DNA of 64,000 nt from Acarospora socialis. Taxonomy: Eukaryota > Ascomycota > Lecanoromycetes > Acarosporales > Acarosporaceae. The position numbers and the translations under genes are program-made. Position 1 is the first letter of the stretch. Each line of letters opens with the position of its first letter. Shown one piece after another: positions 1 through 10,752 of the stretch. The notes under the pieces were generated by a model. The model was not told the origin of the DNA and searched no databases. It saw only the letters and a program-made list of their open reading frames with translations. Location of the stretch: the NCBI GenBank assembly GCA_025617375.2, contig JAMYGW020000003.1:806001-870000 (forward strand). The letters are read 5' to 3'.

Positions 1-83
1 TGATTTATGAATGATGATGTCTGAAACCCGCCCTTTCCTTTTCCAGAAGAGGCTCATCTGAGGTATGGGGCTTCAAACATTCT

Positions 84-618
84 TGTTGAACGTCTCAGCG
101 AATCTGCAATGGTTTGAACTGGTTTAATTTCCCGTAATCCGACGAGGAATGCTGCTGCTACGTTCGACGACAATCTCTTGAAACCCTCTTCCTGGAGAGG
201 CTAGCTCGGTGAAACAGTGAGTCGAACATCTCAGGAATGGAGTGCCTCCAGTGCTCCTTGCCAGCTCTGGAGGGCCTCACGACGATGGCTTGTGCGACTT
301 AACCTAATCCAGAGAGTTTTAACGACCATTGTCGAACGTCTCAGGGAGGGAGTGCCCCATGTTCCTTGAACTTGATGAGGAATCTGAGCCTCTCACTAGC
401 CTATTGTGGAGGTTTTGGGAGAATCGTCGAACGTCTCTGGAATGCAGTGCTCCCGTCCTGTAAAAATTTGAAGTTTTGCACCATCATCGGTTGATGATGA
501 TGGAAAACTTCATCAGTCAATGATCAAAGCTGCCTCCTTTCATGTGACTCACTAACTAGATTGAAAGGTTTTCAGTTACAATCATCGAACGTCTCGGGGA
601 GAGGAGTGCTCCTCTAGT
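84..618 (-). repeat. Array 1 of a composite ~70-bp dispersed repeat
   Basis: At least five degenerate copies, with cores near 84-98, 221-250, 331-359, 425-453 and 583-615. Reading the plus strand, each fuller unit has three blocks in fixed order: a CTAAC...GATT...GGTTTT block, a core like TCGAACGTCTCAGG, and a near-palindrome like GGAGTGCTCC. A CATCATC/GATGATG hairpin (arms 481-488 and 496-503) lies between two units. Spacing is irregular, 95-160 bp. The same unit recurs at 24.0-25.5 kb in the opposite orientation, so I call this array minus and that one plus. I do not recognise the family; no coding frame or transposon ends are visible. Confidence 0.75.
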
Positions 619-1235
619 TTAAATTTGAAACACGCACTCCGCCAAGACCTTCCAGACATTTCCCCACGCGACGCTAATCTCACGTTATCTCGCTTCAACT
701 AGCCCCGGGTTTCTCTCCAGCTTTTGTCGGATACCTACCTACCTAAGGTAAGCCCGAGCCGTCAGCCCTGAACACAGCTGATGCTAAGAGACCTAAATGT
801 CTCGGACCTTTCTGCGAGTACTCCGTACTCCGTACTCCTGTCGCTGTTTACAATTTCTTTTCAATTCACTTCTCTACTCGTTCTCTCCTTTCTTTGAGTC
901 AATCGTTGGATCAGTGACGCTTGAAGATCTTTAGAGCGGAGTCGCTCATTGTATTTGCTGTCGAGGAGGAAGGGCTGAGTTTTTCACTCATCGCTGTACT
1001 CCTGCATCGGGCCGTCACAGCAAGCCTATCCGCGAAAACACGCTCCGATCTAACGACCTTTATACCTGACACTCAACGGAAACCACCACCACAAGTTGCA
1101 CTATCCACGCTCCCACCCAGCAAAGCCTCTGCACCTCAACCACCTCTCTAACTTACCCTTCAATATCCCTCTAAACCCTCCCACGACCCTCCCACGACCC
1201 ACTCACAACCACCACCTCCCCACCCCCCGGCTAAA
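619..1235. other. Gene-free stretch upstream of the basic repeat protein gene
   Basis: No gene is supported here. It holds a palindromic 9-mer ACCTAAGGT at 742-750, a short ACTCCGT triplication near 820-837 and a CT-rich, then CA/CCT-rich leader up to the ATG at 1236. The stretch probably contains the promoter and 5' leader of the next gene. Confidence 0.5.
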
Positions 1236-2008
1236 ATGAACCTCCTCCGCAAACTCCAACACTGTCCGTCGTCCCTCCCCCCTCCTCCCATGCCCTCTCC
1301 CTCCTCCCCCCCGACCCAAGTCTAACCTCTCCACTCCACCCAGTGCTCGACATCCGCCGCCTCGAGCGCCGTTACACGCGACGTGCTCATCGTTCCACGA
1401 AATGGGCCGACGCCGCCATCTACGTCGATGGCGAATACGTCTATCCCTCTTCTTCTTCGCCGGTGCAGTCCTCGTCGACTCCTTCCTCGTCTACGGTCTC
1501 GCCGACGTGGACGTCGAGTTTGGCGGCGCTGGCGGGATATGGTTTCGATCCTGTAGCTGCAGGTGCGAGGTTGAACGAGAGAGGAGATGGTAAAGGGGTG
1601 GGTAAGGGTGAAGGCGAGGGTATCGAAATGAGCACGTGGAGAGGGAAGGGCCAGAAAGCGAAAGGGAAGGGGGTGAGTGTCCGCGAGCAGGAGGGCGAAA
1701 ATGGGCGGAAGAGGACGGCCAGAGCGAGGCGTGAGGGGCCCAAGGGGAAGCCTTCGTCTGCGACCGCGACTGCGTCACCGACATATACATCGACCTTGGC
1801 GTCACTGGCCGGGTATTGTTACGATCCCGTGGCTGCGGGCGCGTATGTGAACGAAAGGGGAGAGTATAGACGGGTGGCACGTGCTGGAAATGAGGGCGAA
1901 GCTGAGGCACGGAGGACGTGGAGAGGGAGGGCGGAGAGGGGGAAGAGGAACGGGAAGGGCAACAGGGCGAGGATTCGCGTTTGGGTGCGGCAGGTCGTGG
2001 GGCGATAA
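1236..2008 (+). CDS. Unrecognised basic protein with an internal ~92-residue duplication
   Basis: Proposed exons 1236-1263 and 1344-2008, with an 80-nt intron (gtccgt...cccag, branch tctaac), give about 230 residues. The ATG at 1236 (context aaaATGa) joins the long frame in phase and removes the need for the non-ATG start otherwise seen at 1343. I recognise no family. A motif of the form SPTWTSSLAALAGYGFDPVA near residues 62-90 recurs at 154-182 as SPTYTSTLASLAGYCYDPVA. Each copy is followed by Gly/Lys/Arg-rich sequence containing TWRG. The protein is strongly basic and low in complexity, so a nucleic-acid-binding or disordered role is only a guess. Overlapping open frames on both strands follow from the G/A-rich base composition. 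That this is a real gene is moderately likely. Confidence 0.45.
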
Positions 2009-2843
2009 TTCTTCAAGCGCAACTAAAGAATATCGATGGTCGCGCTTGCGTTCGATCGCTATGGGTGCTTCTGAAATGGGGTTCGGCGCGGGTGGAGATC
2101 CGATCCGCATCAGGGGCTCCGGTGCTGCAAAAGCTGGGAAACTTGGCTATATCTCTCTGGGTGCTATTTGCATAGGATGTGGAGATTTTGCGGCGCTTGC
2201 TGTACCATTTCTATGGATTCATCTCCCGACTGGCATTCGTGGTGCTGATGGTAGATGTTGCGAGGGGGGTTCGGTGCGGAGTTATATCTGCGTTATAGAG
2301 ATGGTAACTCAGTCACTCAGTCAGTCTGCTAGAAAAGTCGAAATTAGACTGCCTTAATGACCAGGACCCGCGAAGGGAACTTTGGCTTGCCCGTGGCATT
2401 GGTATATCTTTAGTATCTCGCATTATGGTTTTTATACATATGTACTCTATTTGGGAACATGTCCAAAGAATCAGAACAGAGTACCTGTAGTCCGTCACGG
2501 TCAATTTTTGGCTGATATGTGAACTTGTGACGAGTCCTTGCCTAATACTCTTGTGTGATGACGAAGACGATAAGAGCGTACTGAGAGTGCAGGAGCCGGG
2601 AAGGAGTTGCCCGGTGCATATTCAAACGTGTTCAGGGACACCTCTAGATCGGCCGCGATCGGGGTGGTTGTTAGGTGGGTTTGGATGGTCATTCCGGCTT
2701 CTAGATCATGGTCGCTGCCGCCAGTGCTGTCGAGGATACTGCAAGTTGGTCATCCCTTGAATGAAGTCGGCTTCGGGCTAAGGCCTGAGATGAAGAGAGA
2801 CCGACGAGTAAGTTGGTGATAAAGCTGTGAAGGGGTCATTATC
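2009..2843. other. Intergenic, nothing recognised
   Basis: This lies between the 3' end of the basic repeat protein gene and the 3' end of the membrane protein gene on the other strand. Only short unsupported frames are present. Terminators of the two converging genes are expected here but I cannot point to a specific signal. Confidence 0.4.
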
Positions 2844-4538
2844 TCACTCCCAACCCATATCGTTGCGTGTATGTACACGAGCATGCCTCGGATGGGCCGC
2901 TACGTTCTCGATGTCGAGCATCGTCATTTCCTGCCAATGATCCGGGTCTTCGCGCGGCAGCGTATGGAAGCTCGCTGATTTTGTACTCTTCGTGTAACTA
3001 GGCAAGATCGCTTCCGAAGATCCTGTCGTCACCGGCATAGGGCTGAGATGCTTGTCATGTTCCCCATCGACATGATGTGCGGCACTGCCATCGGCGATAG
3101 AGGCGTTGCGCTTTCGCATCTCTTCCATGGATTCAGCCACAGGGTCCTTGAGGAAGGCGAGGAGTAAATCCCACTCGACTCTGATACGCCGGATGAAGGT
3201 CCCTCCATGTGTCGAAGTCGAGTGTCCTGGATCGTCCGACTCAAGCGCTGCAATCAGGGGCAGGCCGCGGTCATTTCTTGCAATATCAGGCTCCTCGGGC
3301 TGGGCTGAGGGGCGTGTGAGTGCTCCCGTATGGTGTCGCCGACGGAAGAGGTCTGCTTTGGATCCGAATAACCAATGTCTAATTAGGCTGGTTCCACCTT
3401 CCCAGTACTTGGTGAGGGTTGCAGCCAGGAGAACCAACAGAGCTCCTACAACTGGTGACCACTGCCCTACCATCCAAGGATCCTCGCTGTCGTGATAATC
3501 CGTCAGGGTCAGCTCGATCGCGACGATGTTGAAGAGGTAGAGCAGCGGACAGAATGCGAGAGCGACAACGGCCAGAGCATAGCTCAGTAAAGCCAAGCAT
3601 TGCGCAGTGTATTTTCGCCAAGGTTGAAGTTGAATGGGCCTCCCCAGCCTCCAAGATTTTCGCTGTCCGGCGAAGAACCGGAAGACGGTATTTCGGACTT
3701 CATGTTGCGTCTTCTCCCCAAAGAAGAGTGTCAAGAGACCCTGAACGACGACGATAGGCAAAGCGATAAAAGAAGTCATAATGGCACTACCCACAAAGGT
3801 CTTGAAGCGCCGATCATGAGCCTTCCCCCAAGTCTGATCCTCATTCAGGAGCATGAGACTGTCTCGACCTCTGAATTGTGTTCGGTGCTGAACATGCTCG
3901 GAATTGCAGGGGTTGGTGCAGTTGTATTTCTGGATGAAATGCAGATCGACGAAAGTCCATGAGAAGTCGTCAAATTCGGTCACATTCACCGGACGGCCTG
4001 GATCGCACATTCCCCAATTGAAGTTTGGAGTTATTGGATTTTGCCAACCGTACCAGAGTCCAACCAATGCGCAAAAAAACCCTACGCTCGCGAGCAAATA
4101 CCACCACAAGATAATGGGCCTCGCGTGCAACTCATTTCGAATCGTGGACGACCTAGGGTGTACTCAGTCTCCAGTCGATGTAATGGTAAGGGATTACTCT
4201 TACCAGTTCAGCAGCGGCACAGCCACTACACATGCGGAACTAAGGACTACCCATAGAACGACGGCATCCTGCTCGCCTTGGATCAGAGTCGGTTTGTACC
4301 ACCCGAGCCCCATGGCATGTATGGCAGCTGTTCCTGAGTAAGATAATGCTGAGGCCAGGGCGCCGGCAACGAGCCAGGGAGAGCGCCGCATGAGAACAGC
4401 GAAAACCAATAGAACATAGAACAGAATTCTGTTCAGGAGGCAGTATTGGCCCGAGATAGGCCATGCGCAATAAGCGGAGAAGAAGTTGTTCGCGTCGTAA
4501 GTGTTATCTAAGTAGCCAGTCGAGTCGCCGCCGGACAT
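2844..4538 (-). CDS. Fungal seven-TM membrane protein, function unknown
   Basis: Exons (minus) 4538-4204 and 4152-2844 with a 51-nt intron (gtaaga...cctag) give 547 residues. The splice joins ...LLNW directly to SSTIRNEL in phase. I count about seven hydrophobic segments: three in exon 1 (residues about 38-110), then WWYLLASVGFFCALVGLWYG, FVGSAIMTSFIALPIVVVQG, LALLSYALAVVALAFCPLLY and GALLVLLAATLTKYW. A loop with several Cys and N-glycosylation sequons follows the fourth segment. The C-terminal ~180 residues are hydrophilic and Ser/His-rich, suggesting a cytosolic regulatory tail. No catalytic motif is visible and I do not assign a family. It converges on the 1236-2008 gene. Confidence 0.75.
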
Positions 4539-5286
4539 GATGGCGGTCGTCCGAAAAACGAATGTTTCATGAGCAAAGGCTCACGAGTTCAATGATGACA
4601 ATCGCACACACAAAGAAGTAGGATAGAAAGGTGGAGGATGCAAAGAAATGGGAAGGAGATGAACAGCAGGATAACTGTGCCGCTATCGCGCAGAAATAGC
4701 CCCCATATTGCTAAAGTCATGGCTGGGATAAGGACCCATGAAGGTGCAGCTATTCAGTACATTCGTCATTCGCCGACAACCCTATTGATTCCTTGAGAGT
4801 GCAATATTTACCAACGCCACAATCTTCCTGAATGTACGACTACTCCTCTGGTATCTGTAAGGCGGTGCCGCTTGCTCGGGAAGATGTTCGACATGGTTCT
4901 CCTGCATGAGCTGAACAACCACAGCGCTTGATTCCATTCTGTGGTTCAAGCTACAGTAGTCTGGCTGACGCTATTCTTTGTTTTGCAAGCTTTCTTATCC
5001 AGTAGTTGAATTGGCACATCAAACATCGTGCCGTAATTGTCAATCGTCATGAGTCACGAGTATCTTAAAATGCTGATCGTGAGCTGAATCTATTAGGACC
5101 TTGCACCCAAGCACGGACCACCAACGCCTTGCCAAGAGAGATGAAACTCGGAAAATTATTATTCCAATTACCTTTCGACTTTAGAGACTTCTGAGCACCC
5201 GCTATGATAAATACCTAGGTAGCTCTCTGCCATGCCGTGTGATGAGGAACACATCCTCTCGGCTCAAGACCCCGACTCTCTCCAAA
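4539..5286. promoter_or_regulatory. Divergent promoter region, membrane protein gene / RRP6
   Basis: About 750 bp separate the start of the minus-strand membrane protein gene (4538) from the RRP6 ATG (5287). Both promoters must lie here. I see no diagnostic element. A second in-frame ATG at 5242 could extend RRP6 by 15 residues, but its context is poorer than aaaATGG at 5287. Confidence 0.4.
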
Positions 5287-7887
5287 ATGGATTCGTCCGC
5301 TACGTTCAAATCATTTCAGGACCGAATCTCGTCGTCGCTTGTTGACACCACCAGAACTGCCGGGCAAATCGCCGCAGAAGATCTTAGCTTCCACCGATCT
5401 CTGAGCGCGAGCATTGCTTCACACCTTGACAGACAGAACGGGCGGCTACTCGAGGTAGCAGGGAAGCTCACCAAAGCTGCTGTTCTTAACTCCGATGTCA
5501 AACCTCCTCAGCTAAACAGTGTGGACGCGGTGGAGGAAAACTGGCAGGGGGTTGTTGATGTGATAGACAGTCTACTTGAGAAAGCAGATGCTTGTCTTGA
5601 TGAGTACACAGGGGTCGTCAAGAGGCTTAGCCCTGCTCGTCAAGAGCAAGCTCCAGCATCAACGGGGAGGAGTGCTAGGCCTACCAGGTCCTTTCGTGAT
5701 CAGGACATCCCGAAGCCGCAGCTTCTGTTCGCAAAAGTTCCACGCAATGACGAGAGCACGCCGTTCAAGCCATTGCTTCGCTCAAAGCCACATGCGACTC
5801 TACCTCTTGCCCAGAGCCTGGAGATGATAGCCAATGGCGAGGGGATCAAGCAGTATGACATTTACTCCATCCGTTCTCGAGCAAAGGACAAACTTCGTAG
5901 AACAGGTATTGACGCGCCAACAGGTACAAGCACCCATACGAAACGGAGATCACACAATATCAATATCCACCTTCCACATATGCTAATTCCGAACCCATCC
6001 CGTATCATCCATTTGAAACGACGAAAGCGACTTTTGTTGACACTCCTGAAGCAGTCACTGCTATGGTCTCGGAACTCAAAGCAGCAAAGGAGATAGCTGT
6101 CGATTTGGAACATCATGACACGCACTCCTACATAGGGCTAGTGTCACTGATGCAGATTAGCACGAGGGATAAAGACTGGGTGGTAGACACACTGAAACCA
6201 TGGAGAGACCAGCTGCAGATACTCAACGAAGTGTTTGCAAATCCGAAGATCCTCAAAGTACGCGGGAATCTGTGTCGGCAGGAAAGACGATGCTAATGGA
6301 GGATCAGGTTTTCCACGGCGCCTACATGGATATGATGTGGCTACAAAGGGATCTTGGGCTCTACGTAGTGGGTCTCTTCGACACATTCCATGCTTCGAAA
6401 GCTTTGGGTTACCCCAAGAGGAGCTTGGCGTCGCTGCTGGACAAGTTTGCCCGTTTTAAGGCCGACAAGAGTTATCAAACTGCTGACTGGCGGATACGGT
6501 AGGAAAGACCTGCAGCTTCTTATACCCCTATTTCTGCTGATACAGCTCTAGACCTTTACCGCAAGAGATGCTCGATTACGCTCGCTCTGATACCCACTAC
6601 TTACTTTACGTTTATGATAACCTTAGGAACGAACTAGTCGAAAAGTCTGCTGCAACAAAATGTGATGATCATCTTGTCGATGTTGTATTACGAGAATCGA
6701 AAGATGAAGCCCTGCAACGATTTGAGTGGCCCTTCTACGATCCAGTCTGGGGGCTTGGGGCGAATGGGTGGTACAGATTGCTTGACCGAACACCAGCGCT
6801 ATTTTCGAAGGAGCAATTCGCGGTATTCAAAGCAGTGCACCAATGGAGAGATACAGTTGCGCGCGAGGAGGACGAAAGTCTTCATCATGTCATGCCGAAA
6901 CATGTTATGTTCAATATCGCGACGTCCATGCCAATGGATATGCCGTCGTTACTCGGCGCGTCTCACCCCATCTCGCAGCCTATGCGATCGAGAGCTGGAC
7001 AACTGCTCGAAACCGTCAGGAAAGCAAAAGAGGCAGGCGTGGACGGTCCAGAGATGATAGATGTTCTGCTGGCACCGGAGACAAGGGCAGAAAACCGCCT
7101 AATCATCAAACCATCATCTATCGTGCAAGACACAAGCGTACATGTCAATACGACTGCTCGTTTGCCCGAGGTGCAGAGTGCATCTGGTGAGCTTCTATAT
7201 CGGTCCAATAATACCCGATTCTGGGGTTCCATCTTTGGTAGTAGCTTGTGGCATGCTCCCACTTCGCCAGCTACTACGGTCGAAGGTCATCGCTTCGCGA
7301 TTCCTCTACCTCAGTTGACCGCCGAGGTTTTCCGAAACGGAAACAGCAAAGTTGTGAACGCTGACGAGACTTTGGGCGATGATCGTGGCGCGCCTGCTGA
7401 GCATCAGTACCAGAAAGCCAAGGACTCAAAGAAACCTACTGATGATGGAATATTCGTCATCAAGGACATGGGTAGCTCACGCAAAAGGCGACTGAGTGAT
7501 ACACAAGACCGCGCCGACACCGCAGCGCTTCAAGGGGACGACGGTGCTGGGGAGCAGACAGAGATCGGGTTAGAAGAGGAGGAAGCTCAGAACAGAGCTC
7601 ATAAGAAAGCTGAACGCAAAGCGCAGAAGAAGCTCAAGAAGGAGCAGACGCAGGGAGCCAACGGCGCAGCAAGTAGACAAGGCGTCGAACCGGACCACTC
7701 CCAGGAAACTGAGCCGTTTGACTATGCGAACGCTGAATCAGTACTTCATGCAAGGAGGGACTTCAACGATCGTGGTGTGCCTAAGAAGAAGGCATTCGAC
7801 CCTTATGCCAAGTCTATGGATGCGCCGAAAGGCATGAGGAAGACCAAGCGGGAAATAGCGGGGAAAAGCTTTACGTTTCCAAGATAG
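5287..7887 (+). CDS. RRP6: Exosome 3'-5' exoribonuclease Rrp6
   Basis: Exons 5287-5852, 5924-6257, 6308-6498 and 6552-7887 encode 808 residues; the introns are 71, 50 and 53 nt and all junctions keep frame. Rrp6 is the nuclear exosome-associated DEDD-Y exonuclease that trims rRNA, snoRNA and aberrant transcripts. Visible parts: an N-terminal PMC2NT-like helical region (about 1-110), Exo I with D249 and E251 (VDLEHHD), Exo II with D308 ([16 protein letters not shown]), Exo III with Y373 and D377 (YARSD), an HRDC-like domain (about 440-520) and a lysine-rich C-terminal tail typical of the nuclear form. The catalytic set D, E, D, D with Tyr is complete. The first junction was chosen because it joins ...GIKQ to YKHPYETEI, as in other fungal Rrp6 proteins. 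Confidence 0.93.
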
Positions 7888-10752
7888 AAGCCTATATCGC
7901 CATCAGTCTGACTTGTATGTCAACCAAGCTTGGAGTTGTGATGCATTATTGGGAATTGAGCCCTTGCTTTTGCAACTCGGGCGTCGCCACACATACATCT
8001 TGAAACAACTGACAGGCCTATCTTGACCATGTGGCCTCACCAGGGACACCAATATATGGTGGTAACAGCCACATGATCAATTTAGAGACAGCAGAATCCC
8101 ATTATTGAAGCCAGATCCGGAGATCAACACATCAGCTAGGCGGAGTACAACCACTCGGCAGTTGTTGGATCGTGTTATGTAGGGATGGGTACATTAGAAT
8201 CAATTGGTTTTTTCGAGTCCTGAACATCAAGAATTTAAGGGCTTCAGTCGTTCAGTGATTCGGCTCCGCTGACAATCTAGTACGAATCGATGTTATGTCC
8301 GCATATGACAGCAATCTGCTGGTTAGGCTGGAAAATTTCCGTCCACTGCCATGTTCCGAATGTTCGATCCTATGAACCGCGTCAACTCCCCGTCTTTGGA
8401 AACAATGGCCCATCGTCTGACTGTCCGAGTACGAATATCATTTTATTCTTGAGCCTGGCCGAGCCGCTAGTTGGGAAAGTCGGAGCAGGTGTAGCTGAAG
8501 CTTCAGACTCAAATGAACTTTCTCGACACGAAGCCAGAGTAAACTGGCAAAAGAGTTCCCCGTGCCAGCAACCGTACCGGTGTCTTAAAGTGCGTGTTGG
8601 AGACTCAAGCCATTTCCGGCCAACTCGTAACACCATGTTTGATGAGGTAGTTTGGCGACGCCCGGTATGAAACGCCTCGACCGGCATCGAGCGGATTGTT
8701 ACATGTCAACATCACAACAATACTCGTTTCAGGGTCTGACTGTTACTTAGAATAGAGTCTGACCCAAAAGTGCAATGAAGCTTACCGCTCCAGAAAGTAC
8801 TCCAGCACTCCCTAGAGTAACACGGTTTTCTGACTCGCATTCATTGAGCTACAGACCGAGCCTTCGTTCCTGGAAGGTTCATCTCTCGCAGTTGACCCCA
8901 TCTGCCATTTTGTATGCCTGTTCCAGGATGAGGCGACCAAGACGGGCGATAGGAAACATGACTGCTTCAGAGAAATGCAGGTCATGGCAAGGTTTGGCAA
9001 CAGACTCATTCCATGCTCCGTGTGCAGATGGATGACAATACAAATCTCAATGTGCATAGTCAGGTATTCTTATTCTTAGTTTTATCTTCTTAATCTCCTG
9101 TGTACAGTACAACACCCGTCCTCGATATACTTTTGCAATGTCGGTGGTTTGATCCTTGTGATACTGTAGGAAGTTGAAACATAGACAGATCCATGTTGCC
9201 GGTATTGTAGGGGATATCGAAGTAGAGTGTCTGCCAATTCCTCGTATAAGATATAAGATGTAGGTGCCACTTGATGGTTGGTTGACTGAGTCAAGGTGGG
9301 TAAGGTACCTTAGTAAGATGTATGAGTACGAGTACTCTACGAGTCTGAAGGTAAGTTGCAAGATTCTCCGCCATACTCGGACCTCACCCCACCTACCGAA
9401 GGACCTTCAACTCAGGGCTGTCTGATCCACATAAGGACTACGACTTCTACCTCATTACATCCTGAGATACAAGCAGTTGGAGAAACACATATCTGAGCTC
9501 TGTCAGCAGGTATTGTGTGTCATTATTATCATTATCCCCCTGAAGGGCAAAGTTTGGGGATGATGGAGAATTCTGCAGATAGCCTTCCTACATCACTGTA
9601 CGAGTACTGTACTCGTACCTAGCTGCCTTAGGGTCCGCTGTAACTGGGAGTTAGTGTACCTAGGTATAGTAGAGTACCTACAGTACCTGCCCCTGAACCC
9701 CTGTCGCACACATGCCTTTTGCGTTTCCCCTCCCGCATCTCGCGTGTGATCTCTCCGCCAGGCACCACCCCAAAGGTACCTGCTTCAGTGAAGTCATACC
9801 TAAGGCACTCCACGCATAAACCTAAGTGAAGTGGGTGTGCACGCCCTCTCCTGCACTTATCTTATCTTACTGACCAACTTACCCTAACCTTACCTTAATC
9901 TATCACCTACCTCCCTTAGGCTACACTGTTTGTCCCTAGTTATAATAATAATGTCCATGTCCGTGTCCATCATTTACCTTGTCCAACCCCCGACCTGCTG
10001 ACTACCTAAATCATCCCCCCTACACCTTACACCTCGCATCCTATCTGAATCCTGTCCTTCCTTCCCCTTCCATTTTCCAATCGTTCAAGTATCCGTGTCG
10101 TTCCTAATATCCGCCGTCTCTCCCTCCCTCCTCGAGGACGCAAACGCCATTCGTCATTGCATCGAGAAGATCAATCCCTTGCAGCGCGCCCGAAACTTGC
10201 AATCTCCATTCCCGGGCCTTCTTTGTCTCGGCGGGTTTGAGGCTGAGAGCCCCTCGGACCTTGCCGTAGCCATACTCGTACTCGTACCTGGACTGCACCT
10301 TCGCACCTATGTAATGCGACGGACCGATTGGCACCAATAATCCTCGACGGATTTGCGCATGCAATCTCCAACGTCGAAGATTCTTCGACAGAGGACCCTG
10401 TCGAGACGTTACACAAACAATAAAACCGGATTCGGAATTTCCATCGCTGGTCGAGGTTCATGACCGTGACGGAACGCCGAGCAAACGTTGAATCGGTCTC
10501 TTAAATCGCGTTACCACTGTCGACGGGCCATTACTGGCTGAATCCCGTACGAACGCACTCGCAACAGCTTTTGTTGAGGTGAGGCTTCAGATACTGAACA
10601 CATCCTGAGCGATTGTTAGCGTCTGAGCGAATATCACACTCCCTTCCGAGACATTACACTGCTGGCCTTTCAAGGGAGCGACTACAGACAAACAACCGCG
10701 CATCGTCGCCCCAGCGGTCTCTCCGCAGCGGATCTACTCGCCTTGTGAAAAT
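7888..10752. other. Long gene-free stretch upstream of the RasGAP gene
   Basis: About 2.9 kb lie between the RRP6 stop and the RasGAP ATG. Frames of up to 126 codons exist but have no splice support, codon signature or recognisable sequence. The interval holds several copies of a TACTCGTAC/GTACGAGTA motif (9326-9334, 9598-9618, 10273-10287), one pair forming a near-palindrome at 9598-9618. Pyrimidine-rich tracts between about 9840 and 10090 look like a promoter or leader for the RasGAP gene. A non-coding transcript cannot be excluded from sequence alone. Confidence 0.45.
9598..9618. repeat. 21-bp near-perfect palindrome built from two GTACGAGTA arms
   Basis: GTACGAGTA at 9598-9606 is followed after three bases by its inverse TACTCGTAC at 9610-9618. 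The palindrome is centred in gene-free DNA upstream of the RasGAP gene, and its half-site recurs elsewhere in intergenic DNA of this window. It could be a dimeric transcription-factor site; this is inference only. Confidence 0.5.

Noticed and set aside
8290-8670. 126-codon plus-strand frame in the RRP6-RasGAP gap
   Set aside because: No splice context, no family resemblance, and mixed composition typical of random frames.
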